From the NCBI GenBank assembly GCA_029961685.1, contig JARWKL010000011.1, positions 5,520,501 through 5,584,500 on the forward strand: DNA of 64,000 bases. The letters are read 5' to 3'. The DNA is from Aristolochia californica. Its lineage: Eukaryota > Streptophyta > Magnoliopsida > Piperales > Aristolochiaceae. Position 1 is the first letter of the stretch. Each line of letters begins with the position of its first letter. A program made the position numbers and the translations under genes. Shown here piece after piece: positions 1 through 20,483 of the stretch. The notes beneath the pieces are model-generated. The model worked only from the letters and a program-made list of their open reading frames with translations. It was not told the DNA's origin and ran no database searches.

Positions 1-59
1 AAATTCACTCCCATTCCTTGGGTCATTATGCCCATTTTTTCCAAATTAAGAATGCAAAT

Positions 60-433
60 GGCATCAAACAAAGGTGGGTTCTAAAAAACCCAATAGGACT
101 GTGGAACATACGAATCCTTGGGCAAACAAACTTGGATGCCCAAATCAATTAGTGAAACAAATGTTTTCACAAAGTGACCCAATGGGATATCTAAGGGATG
201 ATCTTTTTTCGTGTTTGTAGGTGTATGTCTTTGACCCAAGGCACCAAATAAAGTATGGATTTTGGATAGTGGGTGTTCGATGCACATGACCGGTGATAAG
301 AAGAAGTTTGTAGAACTTACACCAAAAGACGAAGGTCATGTTACATTTGGAGACAATAGTAAAGGTACCAACAAAGGAATTGGAAAAATAGGTACCTCCT
401 ACTCTTTCATATCAAATGTATATTTTATTGAAT
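60..433 (+). pseudogene. Ty1/copia polyprotein fragment (protease region)
   Basis: Broken copia polyprotein piece. From about 256 the plus frame reads WILDSGCSMHMTGDKKKF followed by HVTFGDNSKG and GIGKIG. That is the aspartic-protease DSG motif and the conserved downstream block of copia elements of the Tork type. Upstream, about 75-250, the reading is still copia-like but interrupted by stops and frame changes. Coding stops near 433, and a polypurine-like tract and an LTR start follow at 644-657, so integrase, reverse transcriptase and RNase H have been deleted. The protease would process the gag-pol precursor; this copy cannot work. Confidence 0.8.
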
Positions 434-1934
434 GATTGATGCATGATTCTTTTTAGATTATGACATAAGGGGGAGGAAGAAAGCCAAATTATGCTTAAAA
501 TTTAAAATTGTAAATTTGGTATGCTTAAATTTAGGAGGAGCTAATTCAAACTTGAAATTTATTTGTTTGATAGTTAATTGAAGTACCAAAGCATACAGGT
601 CATGTTATTTTAGTTTTTTATATGTTAGATTTTGCCATCATAAAAAAGGGAAAGATTGTTAACCTAGAGTTGACTCTCACCCATATTTTGATAACAAAAC
701 TTAATAGTGCTAATAATTTCAACTTTAGTATTTCAAATGCTTTTCCTTCAAGTGAAATAATTTTCAAGGTCTTTGCAAATGAACCAGCAAATGCATCTCA
801 AGACCTCAAATTCAAAGACATGCCAATTCATCTTGAATAAGCACCTACACGAAGAATGAAGACTTATAGACTAGAGTCAAGTCAAGTAGATAAAATTCAA
901 AAACTCTAGACATGTAAGAACAATCAACTAACTTCAATGCAAGGGAAAAAATAGTTTTCGAAGCTTCATGGTAAATACTTTTCAAAACATATTTTTTATG
1001 CATATTGATGTTTTCAACTTGATAGAAAACCCTTAGGATCAATTTTATCATGCTTAGAAACTTAGTTCAGAAAACAAGCAATTGACATGATGGATCATAC
1101 TACTGGTAATGATCGAACATCCAGAGTGAAAACTAGCAGGAAATATAAAACATGATTGATTAACCAAGTTGGATTGATAGATCATCCAGAGTTGTGCCAA
1201 AATGAGCTATAAAGCATGATAAATAAACTCCACAGGATTGATTGATCATACTTAGTCCAGACATTGAAAAATATAAGGTTTGATCGATCATACCTATTGT
1301 ATTGATTGATCAGACCAAATCATGCCTTCTTGGGACATAAAGCATGATCAATTAAACCTCTTATATTGATCAATGATACTTAGTTTTTCAAAGCCAAAGC
1401 TTCACTGCATGATTGATTAATCGATTAGGATTGATCGATCATCTTATTTTTTTGAAGGCTTGACAGACTTTCTAGAACATATCATTTGGTCAACTCCCGG
1501 TCAGTCAGTCAATCTTCATTAGATGCCACTTTTCTTCGCTTCCAAGTGTTTGGCTTTATTTGAACTAGTCATCTAGTCATCTTTGGCAAAAAACTTCAAA
1601 CATAGATTTTTTCTGTCTCATCTCATCCAATCGACATGACTTTCATCTGTCCACTTCTTACATGCCCCCTTTTCTCCAAGACTTTACGTGCTTGCTCATC
1701 CAGTCATTCATGTGTGTGACTTCTAATAGAGAATTTTTTTTCTCCAGTAGTTTGGTTGACTTTTAACCAGACGGTCAACTTTCATCATTATTATTGAAAT
1801 TTTTCAAAGTGACACCCAGTTGATCAAACTCAGTGAAATGACTTTCTTTGTATTTTTTTCTTTTCTTCGTTTCTTTCTTTTTTCCAATCAAATATCCTAG
1901 TCTTGCCTGCGCTTTCTTTATTTGGCAAGACACA

Positions 1935-2545
1935 AATGTAGTGGGCTCCATAAGGTAGGATTCTGTGTTGTCAGCTCCATAAAAGAGTCTATGTGCCTCA
2001 TTAGAGGGTTTGTGTCCCATTAGAGGATTTGTGCCCACATTTTAGGCCCATTATGTGTAAGCCTAGATGTGACTGGGGGGGGGGGGGGGGGGGGGGGGGT
2101 GTTGAGTGCAAAAAAGCTCCATATTGATAAATTAGAAGAAACGTTAACGAGTTATAAGTTTGATCAATAGGCCTCCTAAGTGGCTAGTCATTTTAGGATG
2201 AAATCGAGCTCAACCTGAAAGTCCAACATGGTATCTGTGTAGGTTGTGTATGTGGGTTAAAACCCAATTTGTACTCCCCAGGTTATTTATGTGTTATGGG
2301 TTTCATAAGGTAGGAGTTTGTGTGTTATGGGTTCCATTAATGAGTCTATGTGTCCCATTAGAGGCTTTGTGCCCATGTCTCACGCCCATAATGTGTAAGC
2401 TTGGATGTGAGGGAGAGTGTTGAGTGAAAAATGTTCCACATTAAAAAATTAGAAGAAAATTTAATGGGTTATAAGGCTAAGCAATAGGCCTTCTAAGTGG
2501 CTAGTCATTTTGTGATAGAACCGGGCTCAACCCAAAAACTCAACA
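1935..2545 (+). mobile_element. TRIM (miniature LTR retrotransposon), partly tandem
   Basis: Two 128-129 bp direct repeats, 2100-2228 and 2418-2545, each begin TGTTGAGTG and end CAACA. The first is followed at once by TGGTATC (2229-2235), the primer-binding-site signature. The roughly 190-bp internal region has no coding capacity, so this is a terminal-repeat retrotransposon in miniature. The sequence at 1950-2099, upstream of the first LTR, resembles the internal region (CATAAGGTAGGA, GAGTCTATGTG, GTGCCCA, ATGTGTAAGC), so a second partial unit is joined in tandem (internal-LTR-internal-LTR). No 5-bp target duplication could be read. Confidence 0.75.
2075..2099 (+). repeat. 25-base poly-G run at a TRIM polypurine tract
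   Basis: An uninterrupted run of 25 G lies immediately 5' of the TGTTGAG start of the first TRIM LTR. The equivalent site before the second LTR reads GGATGTGAGGGAGAG. The run therefore sits exactly where the polypurine tract should be and looks like an expanded version of it. Confidence 0.85.
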
Positions 2546-5242
2546 AAGTTTACATTGCTTATTGTGCTAAGCTTTCTTGCTTGGTCAAATAGAGTTGCTA
2601 GGATGTCGAAGTAGTGTATTTTCCAGTATGAGTTGCTCGCTTCCTATTTGCATAGAACATTTAGTTGAGTCATGGTTAATTGAATGTATGTACTTGCAAA
2701 AAAAATCTCTAGGGTATTTTGTGGTTGCAACACATTCTTAATGTACTTCAATAATAACTTATGTTTGCTATCATCAAAATTATCTCTCCTTTTTTTTACC
2801 AGTGACAAACACTCATAAGAATATAAAATTAATAGTACAATGAGTGTATAGGTCATGAATGAATTTTGACAAACTCCCCCTGAGCCTATTGTTTGTCTTT
2901 TTATCTCGACTCCCTAAGTCCAATACTGTTTGTTTACTGCTTTTATGTGATCAATCGAAGAGTCTTACTTAGATTTCTACTCCCTCTTTATAAGCATTTT
3001 TATATGCTTAGTTCAGACCTTCTTCCCTTTTGACATCATCAAAATAGTAACAAGAACTATAAGTATGCTTCCCCTATCATCATGCTATGCTGTCTTTTCT
3101 ATGTAGTTATTGGATTTTCCCCCCTTTCTATAGCTTGTACATCCTCATGTGTACATCTACGCCACTTTGACTCTTTTATACTCCCTTCTAGGGACATGCA
3201 TGCAATCATTTAAAAGCAATTTCAAATCATACAACATTGAGAGCACATAAGCATTCATAAACATAATTCATGTACAATGTTAGTCGATGTATGTTACTTC
3301 TCATGAGGGATCTTGAGACCAACTATTATTTCTAAAGAAAGCCATCATTCACAACCCTCCTATCCTAACAATAAAATTACCTCAATTAAGAAAGTGAATT
3401 ATCTCTTTTGTAAGCTAGAACCAACTCTGAGCTTCTATCTATTGCACTAAAGAGACTCATGTCTTGGTGCTCATATCATGTCATCATATCGGCAACTGCA
3501 CATTTATCACATAGTTTCTCAAACAAAGAAAAAAACCAATTCACTTGCATACAAACAAAAATTTCACACAACATTCTCGTCAAAGACTTGCCGATAATAT
3601 AAAAAAATATTCAGAGAGTTAAACATCTAGTACAAGATCTTTAGTGCATTCTCTAGATTATCAAACACAATATGGATTTCATAACATTTTAAATTCATAA
3701 TATGGAGTTCATAACATTTTCTCTTACATCCTAGATTCTTCTTCTTCTTTCCTCTGGTCATACTCGGTGAACTACTTCAAATAGTTACTTTTCTGTCTCA
3801 TCTTGTCCCAACTTCGATCGGTCGAATTTCTACAATGCTACTCTTTTCTAAGACTTCATACACTAGCATGTCGGGTGGTTCAAGCCTATGACTATTAACA
3901 ACAAATTTTCTTTTTCCAATTGTTTAGTCGACTTTCAATCAAACGCAGCCTTCATCATGTTTCTATGTGTTGTTCGATTAATCAAACTCGATCAAATGAC
4001 TTACGTTGCATTTTCCTCTTTTTTTGTGCCTCTATCGGCCTTCTTCTTTATTCTATATGGTTATAAAAGGGATGTTCACCTACATGCCTTAGTCTTGCTT
4101 TCTCTTTCATTATTTCGCCAAGACAAATGGATGGATTTACTTTGTTCAATTCTATGGGCTTGACTTGTTTGTTGTGTTGAACTTTCTTGCTCGGACAAAT
4201 GGGGTTGCTAGGTGATTTGAAAATATACTTTCTAGCATGAGTAGCTTATTTCCCTTTTGCAAGGTCATTCAATCAAATCATGGTCTATCAAATGTATGTG
4301 CATGTAAAAATTTCCTTTGGTAGTTTTTTGAGCTATAAGGCATTCTTAATGTACATTATTAGTAACTTAAATATTTGTTATCATCAAAATGATCTCAATT
4401 GAAGTATTAAGACTAAAAATTATCCAATCAAGAAAAAAGGGCAAAAAAAATTTCCCATACTAGAAAGAGTTACCCTGGAAGAGCCCATTCCCAAGTTTGA
4501 TTAATAGGGTAAAAAGCAAAGAGAAAAGTCAAAGGGTGTCAAATAGACATATGTGGCGAAGACCGCAATGGAGCTAATGGTCACTATACTTTTGTTTGCT
4601 CTATAAAAAAATTGAGCTAAAGGAGGTGAAGCAAGTTTGGATAGCGAAGGATATTCTATACCGGATCTCAAATCTGAGATTTCTTGAAGAGCCAAAACTG
4701 GATGCATTTCAAAGAACCAAGTATTTGTGCCTCTCAATTTGGAATATATTGTCTTTACTTAGTTTTCTTTATAATGTGCTTTGCCTGATCTTATTTTCAA
4801 ATCATATTGCATTGAGTTCAAAGGCTTTTGTTGTGAGTTTTTCATATTGGACTCCAATCAAAAGCAATTTCACATAATTTAAACACCAATTTAGGAGGGT
4901 TTTGAGTCTCATTGTACTCATATTTTGAAATAATTTATTTGAGATTAAATTGAGCTATTATTTTTTTGGTAGAATCGCCTAAGATTGGGTATATTTTCTT
5001 GTGCTAGTTATTGTAACATCTACCTAATTTAAGAGGCTTTGTGCTTGATTCTGTAGCAAGTTATCCTTGTTGAGTTGTAAACCAATCAAGACTTGGACAA
5101 GCTTATTGTTAGCTACTAGTGAGAATCTCTAATACAAGACTAGGTGCATGTACCTAGTTAGTGTTAGCTATAAATCCCTAGTGTTGGGCAAGTTTTATAA
5201 TACACACCTTTGAAGTTTGCTATTGTAAACATTGTTTGGCAG

Positions 5243-5715
5243 TGTTGAATTTAGGATCTCTTCACTAATATCTCGAGCAAGGGGAGAGAGAAAGAAAAAA
5301 GGGAAAAAGAAAAGGGAACTCTCGGGTAGAGAGAAGAGAAGGAAGAAAAAAGAAGGTAGACGTCAAGGCAAGAGAGAAGAGTTTTACACGAGAGTGAGAG
5401 AAGATGAGAGTTTGATTGAATGCTACAACCAAGACCCCCTATTTATAATATTTCCGTTACATAATTAGGAAAACTGGGATCCCTAATTCCTTAATAACAT
5501 CAATCATGATTCACCAAATTACATCAATTAAAGGAAGATATATCAATTATATAAATCAAAGAAGATCTTCAAATCTTTCCTGCTCATGTTGGTAAGGATA
5601 CCAGCTTGTGGTATCTTTGTGGGTCCCACTTGATCGTCAAATATTTCGACTCATTCCGGCTCATGTGATGATTCCTCTTGGCTCACGTCCTCATGGTGGG
5701 TCCCACATTGTAACA
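5243..5715 (-). mobile_element. Solo LTR, 473 bp, minus orientation
   Basis: Bounded by TGTTGAATTT on the left and TTGTAACA on the right (TG...CA), so on the minus strand it starts TGTTACAATG and ends AAATTCAACA. A minus-strand TATA box (TATAAATAGGGGG, about 5440-5455) is placed as in an LTR promoter and is followed by a purine/pyrimidine-rich leader (5280-5400). Flanking pentamers are GGCAG and AGCAA, compatible with a target duplication decayed by two transitions. No internal region is attached. A related LTR start occurs near 40649. Confidence 0.6.
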
Positions 5716-6383
5716 AGCAACTAATTTAGTGAATTCAACTCTATAGTGAAAACACCTTAGGAATGGACTTAGCAACCTAATTTTAGGTTGTGAACCACTA
5801 TAAATTCATTGTGTTGAGTGTAGTTATCTGATTATTGCATGACTTGCTTGATTTGACTGTTTGAGAGTCTATATTTAGCCAATAAAATTTAATAAACCTA
5901 GTCACCCCTCCCTAGGTTTATCCTTGCAGGGCCTAACAAATCCTATGATTTGTTATGGGGACCATCAAACAAAGGATTATCATATACAATTGTGGCACTT
6001 TTGAATTCTCTTATTTGAATTGGATAGGGGATCCTTAATACTCATAGATTTGATAGCAGTTATCTATTTTCCTTAGTTGGAGTTTTTCTATTGGAAGAGT
6101 AGAGAGCATAGAGCAGTTGCTAGCATTACCTAATGGAATATGAGCAAGGGTATTAGGGTACATTCAAGCTGGTGTTTACTCTTTTAGTCTTGTTATTTTA
6201 CTTTCTCTTACCCTCTCAAGTTTCACCTCGAGCTTTCTCTCTTCACTTCTTCTTCTATTTCTTCTTCTTCCTCATTCTTCTTCTCTAAATCTCAAGAACT
6301 ATGAATTAAGGCCTTGAATTTGTTCTTTTGATATCTGTTGGCTTACTACTATTACAATTAGAATTGAACCTTAACAAGTTCTA

Positions 6384-15479
<9,096 letters not shown>

Positions 15480-15570
15480 GGCTGGTTATCGCCGATCAGT
15501 TCCCGTCTTAATTAAATTTAGAGACGAGAAGACTCCTCTGTAACAGAGGGCCATGGACGAACGAGCTTTT

Positions 15571-15580
15571 CTTTTATAAA
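15571..15580 (-). promoter_or_regulatory. Probable TATA box of the beta-glucosidase gene
   Basis: On the minus strand the sequence reads TTTATAAAAG, about 92 bp upstream of the chosen ATG (15479). That distance leaves a 5' leader of about 60 bp, normal for a plant gene. The hAT element begins only about 170 bp further upstream. Confidence 0.55.
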
Positions 15581-15754
15581 ATTGCAGCTGCTAACCTGCT
15601 AGTGCACGTTCTGTTGGGGCGAGAAGCTCGTGAGTCCGTCGTCGACGTTGAATTTGGCTTCTTTTTCTTTGAGGCGGGTCAAAATTTTCAACCAGTTGAT
15701 TGGGTTGAACCTATATTGAAGTAACCCATTCATTAAATGGGTGTAAGTAGGGGT

Positions 15755-16270
15755 GGCATCGAGCCGAGCCGAGCCCGAACTTGCCTATGTTCGAGCCGAG
15801 CTTCGAACCGAGCCTCGTCTCGAGCCTAAAATTGTTATCGAGCTCGAGCCCAAAAATCTTAACCAAGTTCAAGCCGAGCTCCGAGCCGAACTGGAGCCTC
15901 AACATACATTTAAAAATTTTTAAAAAATATATATCAAATTAATTATATATAAAATTATACATACATTTTACATAAAATTGGACATGACCTCTACAAAAAA
16001 TTAAGCATAACCTATATATATAATACATGTATAAGATTGAGGCATAACCTCTTCTTAAAATTGAGTATAATTTATATATATAATATTTGTATAAAATTTG
16101 GTATGACCTCTACTTAAAATTGGACATAATACCTGCATAAACACTCCATAAATACTCCATAAACACTCCATAAAAGTATTTATACATTCCATAAACACTT
16201 CATACAATAGTCTAAACACTTCATATACTGTATAATATTATAAATAAACTTCATACAATAATCAAACACA
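15755..16270. repeat. Subterminal and tandem repeats of the hAT 3' end
   Basis: 15757-15900 carries many GAGCCGAGC/CGAGCTCGAGCC words. About 15945-16130 is roughly three tandem units of 65-70 bp sharing AAAATTGGACATGACCTCTA-like and TATATATAATA blocks. 16137-16260 repeats CCATAAACACT/CATAAATACT. Only the GAGCCGA words also occur at the other end (20340-20470). Confidence 0.6.
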
Positions 16271-16591
16271 ACAAAATTAAATGAAATATCACTATCAATT
16301 TACAATCACCCAAATAAAAACTATAAATCTATTATAAAATTACAAACTATAATTGTTTCTCTTAATACTAGAAAATAATATACATCCTTGCATGAGCAAA
16401 ATCTCCACCTACGACAAAAACAAAAAAATAAAATTAGTTATTGTCAGATAAAAAAATACTCTTCCATTACTAGTTACTTAATATCGTTAAAAATATTAAA
16501 ATTACCATGATGAGAGAAACATGAAAAATCATGTAGCTGGTAGCATTATCTCTACACTCTTCTTCTCAGGCTGTAATCATAAAACAAAATT

Positions 16592-18719
16592 TTAATAAAT
16601 AAAACTAAAAAATATACTAAAAAATATCATAATAAAGAATTGATCAAAGAAATTCACCTTTTGATTTTTCTTTACACCGTGAAGAACCCAAATCCAATCA
16701 CTGCCACAAATCAAAGCTTGAACTGTACTTGGTGCCAAGGAAGAACGATATGAATCTATTACTCTACCACCAGCACTAAATGTAGACTCTGAAGCTACTG
16801 TGGATATGGGAATTACAAGGATGTCTGCTGCCATCTTAGATAATACTCAAAATTTCATATGATTCACTTTCCACCATTCTAAAACATCAAAATCATATTG
16901 TGAAGTTTCCTCACAACTGTATACACCTTCTTCAAGATAAATTTCCAATTCTGACCTTGGTAAATTAACTACATCCTTTTGTTTCATATAACTCATCAAC
17001 TTTGACCAACCTAAACTTGATGAAGGCCTATGACTTGTGGAAACACCCATAGAGCTACTAGTACTTGAAACAATATCTTCATTTCTAATATCAACATTAT
17101 ATAAGGATACATATTCATCGTAGATCTCATATAAGGTGCGTCGAACTAAATTTATATTCATTGTAGCTTCCTCCATAGAATATATCACTGGAAAACACAT
17201 TTCGATCAACTTTAATTTGACCCTTGGATCCAAAACTGAAGCAACAACCATCAATAAATTGCATTCACCCCAATACTTCTCAAATTTCTCTTTCATTCTA
17301 CTAACCATTGTCCTAATGAAAACATTTTCATTTGTAGAATGAAAATCCAGAACTTCTTTTACCCTATATACCTCATTAAGGTACAAATTAGAAGTAGGGT
17401 AGTCACTCCCATAAATTATATTAGTAACTGCATTAAAAACTTCTAAAATCTCACACACCATATCGACTTTTTCCCATTCATCAAAACTTGGCAAACAATC
17501 ATATGTTGGTTCTCTAACTTTAAATCTAGAGAATGCATATTTGAATTTTAATGCAGAAGACAACATGTCATAAGTAGAGTTCCAACGAGTTGGACAATCA
17601 AAAACCAACCTCTTTTCACCAAGTTCTAATTGTTGTACAATTTCAGAAAAAGTGCGAAGTCTAGCCTCAGACAGATTTATGAATTTGACATTTTCACGCA
17701 CATTATCAATGATATCTTTAATATGAACAAGACCATATTGGACTAATAAGTTCAAAATATGAGCACAACAACGCACATGAAACAACTTTCCACCACACAC
17801 CAAATTTTTTTTCCTTGAAAAATCTTGTTTCAAAACTCTGATACAAACATCATTATATGTAGCATTATCAACTGAAATACTAAAAACTTTATTTTCAATC
17901 TCCCACTCTTTCAAACACTTGTAAATAGCATCTATTATATCAACGCCAAGACGAAGAGGAGGAACATGCACAAAATTCAAGACTCGTTTTTGTAGCTTCC
18001 AATTACTGTCAATAAAATGCCGAGTAATAACCATGTATTCAATTTTTTGATTTTGAGACTTCCAAAGATCCGTGGTAAGACTAATCTTGTTAATCTCTTT
18101 TAACAAAATTTTCAATTTCTTTTTCTCTGCCTCATACACCTCCATACACTCCTTCTTAATAGTCTTCCGGGATATTTTCTCATAATTCATATTTGCCATC
18201 TTCATTACAAAATTAAATCCCTCCTCTTCTACTATCATGAATGGATGTTCATGCATAAGAATCCAATGAGCAATGAGTACTCTCATTTTAGCTTGATTAT
18301 AATTTCCTCCAAAATCCATAAAAGGAAGTCCAGATGGACTCTGATCAACATTAGACCCCGCTCCCACTGGTTGAAAGTTTAAGGTTTTTTGTTTTCTCAT
18401 TGCCACTTTTCTACTAGTGCAAATGTCGACTCATATGTGTGGTCACTCCACTACTAATAACACTCAAATTGATTTTACAATGAACACACTGAGCCTTTTT
18501 TGTACCATTAAGTGATACTTCTTTGAATTCCAACCATACATGAGACTTTTTTTGTCTTTTTGAAGTATGAGTAGAATCACCTTTATCCTCATTTATGGTA
18601 ATTTCATCTGGGCCCACTTCTATGACAGAGGATAGTGACTCTGGTGGAGTTGAGTCACTATTTATAGTCACACTAGAACTAGTGTTAATTATTGATATCA
18701 ATTTAGGAGGTGTTGACAT
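16592..18719 (-). pseudogene. hAT transposase (BED zinc finger, RICESLEEPER-like), two lesions
   Basis: Transposase that would bind the subterminal repeats and cut and paste the element. From ATG 18719: an N-terminal acidic/serine region, a BED zinc finger (CVHC ... THMSRHLH, about residues 78-101), a long central catalytic RNase-H-like region (18406-16847; landmarks TTDLWKSQNQ, FDCPTRWNSTYDML, VLDPRVKLKL) and the hATC dimerisation domain ([20 protein letters not shown], 16590-16834). Two breaks separate them: a frameshift near 18414-18420, where the BED frame ends TAG and the next resumes at KVAMRKQKTLNF, and an in-frame TGA at about 16845-16847, just before [13 protein letters not shown]. 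All domains are otherwise present, so inactivation looks recent. Confidence 0.9.
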
Positions 18720-20483
18720 TCTTACTTCTACAAAAAAAATAATTACAAATTAAAAACATAAAGAAAAGAAAGTTATCCGAACAACAAAGATCCTACACAT
18801 AATTTAAGATACTTGTTTATTCTTAGAGGAAGGTACGTGACATTGTGACAATCGGGAACGACCCTTGTCTTTCAATGCAGCAGGGTCTCTTTGAGCCAGT
18901 AGCCCTGCACCCAATAGTTTCCAGTCCAATATACTTATCCTTTTTTTATAGATAAATTTAAAAACTTCTAAGATAAAGAAATAAGCACACTAACATTCTC
19001 TTCTAATATTCTGATGAAATTCAACCTCAATACCCCAATATACCAAGAACAACAGTAGATATAAGTTCAATGAGAATTAAGAAAGAAGGACAAAAACTAA
19101 CTTTTTTTATTCTTTTTTATAATAAAGAGAAGTTGGATGCAATTAAGAAAGCTCCTGATTCCATTAACTATAATAGAGTATTATTGAACAAAATATGTTA
19201 TTAATACTCAAAATCATGAAATAAAATTTCATTGCTAAAATATATCAAGTAACAATATGAATACCATTGCTATTTATTGTTGAAATGTATGATAAACGTA
19301 CAAAATTTTATAAGAGGCCAGACACCTAAAAATAAGATAGCAAAAAAGAAACAAGATCCCACAACATAAAAATATTTGAAAGTCTAGAATAATAACTTCA
19401 TCTATGAAGAACAATGGAATTTGAGCAAAAAAATCATTGACAACCAACCAACTATTTTCCAAACATTATAGCAATTGAGCTTAGTAAGTCATTCTGATAT
19501 ATACAAAAACATAACAAATGACAAGGTGGGGGATTTTTCTCCCCCGCCCTTCCTTTCCTTCTTGAATGTTAGCTCAATATGAAGTTTCTTGGCTCTCAGC
19601 CAGCTAGAATGCAATTGACGGCACACTCAAGCAAAAAAAAATTTAGGAGAATAAAATAGGTCAACCTTATACAATCTTTATAAAATGATTTTCTTACATT
19701 CTACCCTTAAATCAAGAACTCACCGTTTCAAAAAATCAAACAGTATCAACACTAAAAATCATGAAATAAAATTCATACCAGTTTTCTTCCAATGATTTCT
19801 TCCCGAGTGTACTTTGAACTGTCAGCTGGAAATATCGGAAAAAAAAAAACACAGAGCTGAGTTTGCTTACAGAAACAGAGTGTGTCGTTCGGATATCCAA
19901 AAAGACTTTCCAATAATGAAGGAGCACTGCTGAGAAACGAAGCGAGAGTTAGAGATTTTTTAGGTTAGCTCAGCGACGAAAAAAAAACAAAAAGATTAAA
20001 TAAAAATCTTACCTCCTTCCGTCGGACCGTCGATTTCGTCTCATCGGCGAGAAAAAACTTGGATGAAGAAATCGAAGAGGAAGAAGAGAAAGAAATCTTT
20101 GAGGAAGAAGAGACAGAAATCGTAGAGGAATAAATCGAGGAATCGAAGAGGGAGAGGGAGAACGAGGGATTTGAAGACCAAATCCCCCATTTCCCCTGAA
20201 TACCTGCCGACGGACAGCGATTTCCGCAAGAAATCACACTGAAACGACATGGAAATGGCAGAGGGAGGTATGGGTTTCGCAGAGAGATTTCCCGAATCGA
20301 AGAGAGGTCTCCCGATCCCCGAATCACTCGTTATATTAACGAGTCGGCTCGCGAGCCGACGAACCGAACCGAGCTCTGCTCGTTAATGTAAACGAGCCCA
20401 TCCCTGAGTTCAAGCTCAGCTCGAACTCAAAATATAACGTTTCGAACCGAGCCGAAACCGAGCGGCTCACCCTTAGGTGTAAG

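Larger units (their letters stand above)
1490..4440 (-). mobile_element. Degenerate minus-strand LTR pair (direct repeats A and B)
   Basis: Two diverged direct repeats: A about 1490-2868 and B about 3760-4440. Shared landmarks are TCTGTCTCATCT (1614/3795), GATCAAACTC-GATGAAATGACTT-like sequence (about 1815/3980), CTTTCTTGCTTGG versus CTTTCTTGCTCGG (2570/4182), GGTTGCTAGG-like sequence, and TTATCATCAAAAT. A is longer because a TRIM sits inside it. Read on the minus strand, A is preceded by a polypurine tract (GGCTCAGGGGGAGTT, about 2871-2885), which makes A the 3' LTR, 2886-3760 a deleted internal region without coding, and B the 5' LTR. No clear primer-binding site was seen next to B. Confidence 0.45.
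657..5938 (+). mobile_element. Copia-type LTR, decayed and carrying nested insertions
   Basis: The left end is a purine tract (AAAAAAGGGAAAGAT, 642-656) followed by TGTTAACCTAGAGTTGACTC, the usual start of this copia LTR class. The right end is CCTAGTCACCCCTCCC and then GGGCCTAACA at 5938, the usual class ending. Repeated TGATCGATCAT-like words (1080-1440) are also typical. The span is far too long for one LTR because it contains an opposite-strand LTR pair (1490-4440), a TRIM (1935-2545) and a solo LTR (5243-5715). The ends are seen directly; treating them as one LTR is inference. It would lie in an intron of the beta-glucosidase gene if that gene continues to the left. Confidence 0.5.
15748..20475 (-). 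mobile_element. hAT-superfamily DNA transposon, complete ends, 8-bp target duplication
   Basis: A 4,728-bp element with a perfect 8-bp target duplication GGTGTAAG at 15740-15747 and 20476-20483. Terminal inverted repeats are imperfect: left TAGGGGTGGCATCGAGCCGA, right (reverse complement) TAAGGGTGAGCCGCTCGG. Subterminal regions at both ends are crowded with GAGCCGA and CTCGAGCC words, likely transposase-binding sites by analogy with other hAT elements. Inside is a minus-strand transposase gene. Its probable 5'-UTR intron (donor at 20012, GGAG|GTAAGA; acceptor at 18728, TTTGTAG|AAG) separates a leader near 20013-20320 from the coding exon. It inserted upstream of the beta-glucosidase promoter, in sequence with short palindromes (AACCCATT...AATGGGT). 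Confidence 0.93.

Noticed and set aside
1080..1440. CRISPR-like cluster of TGATCGATCAT words
   Set aside because: Spacing and sequence are irregular, the words are degenerate, and such clusters are usual in plant copia LTRs; this is plant nuclear DNA.
5232..5468. Basic Lys/Arg/Glu-rich plus-strand frame
   Set aside because: Purine-rich leader of a minus-oriented solo LTR; low complexity, no protein signal.
19965..20327. Open minus-strand frame of 120 codons rich in Ser/Phe in the hAT
   Set aside because: It lies in the transposon 5' leader upstream of a likely UTR intron. Its low-complexity Ser/Phe composition comes from GAA/TTC repeats, with no homology signal.
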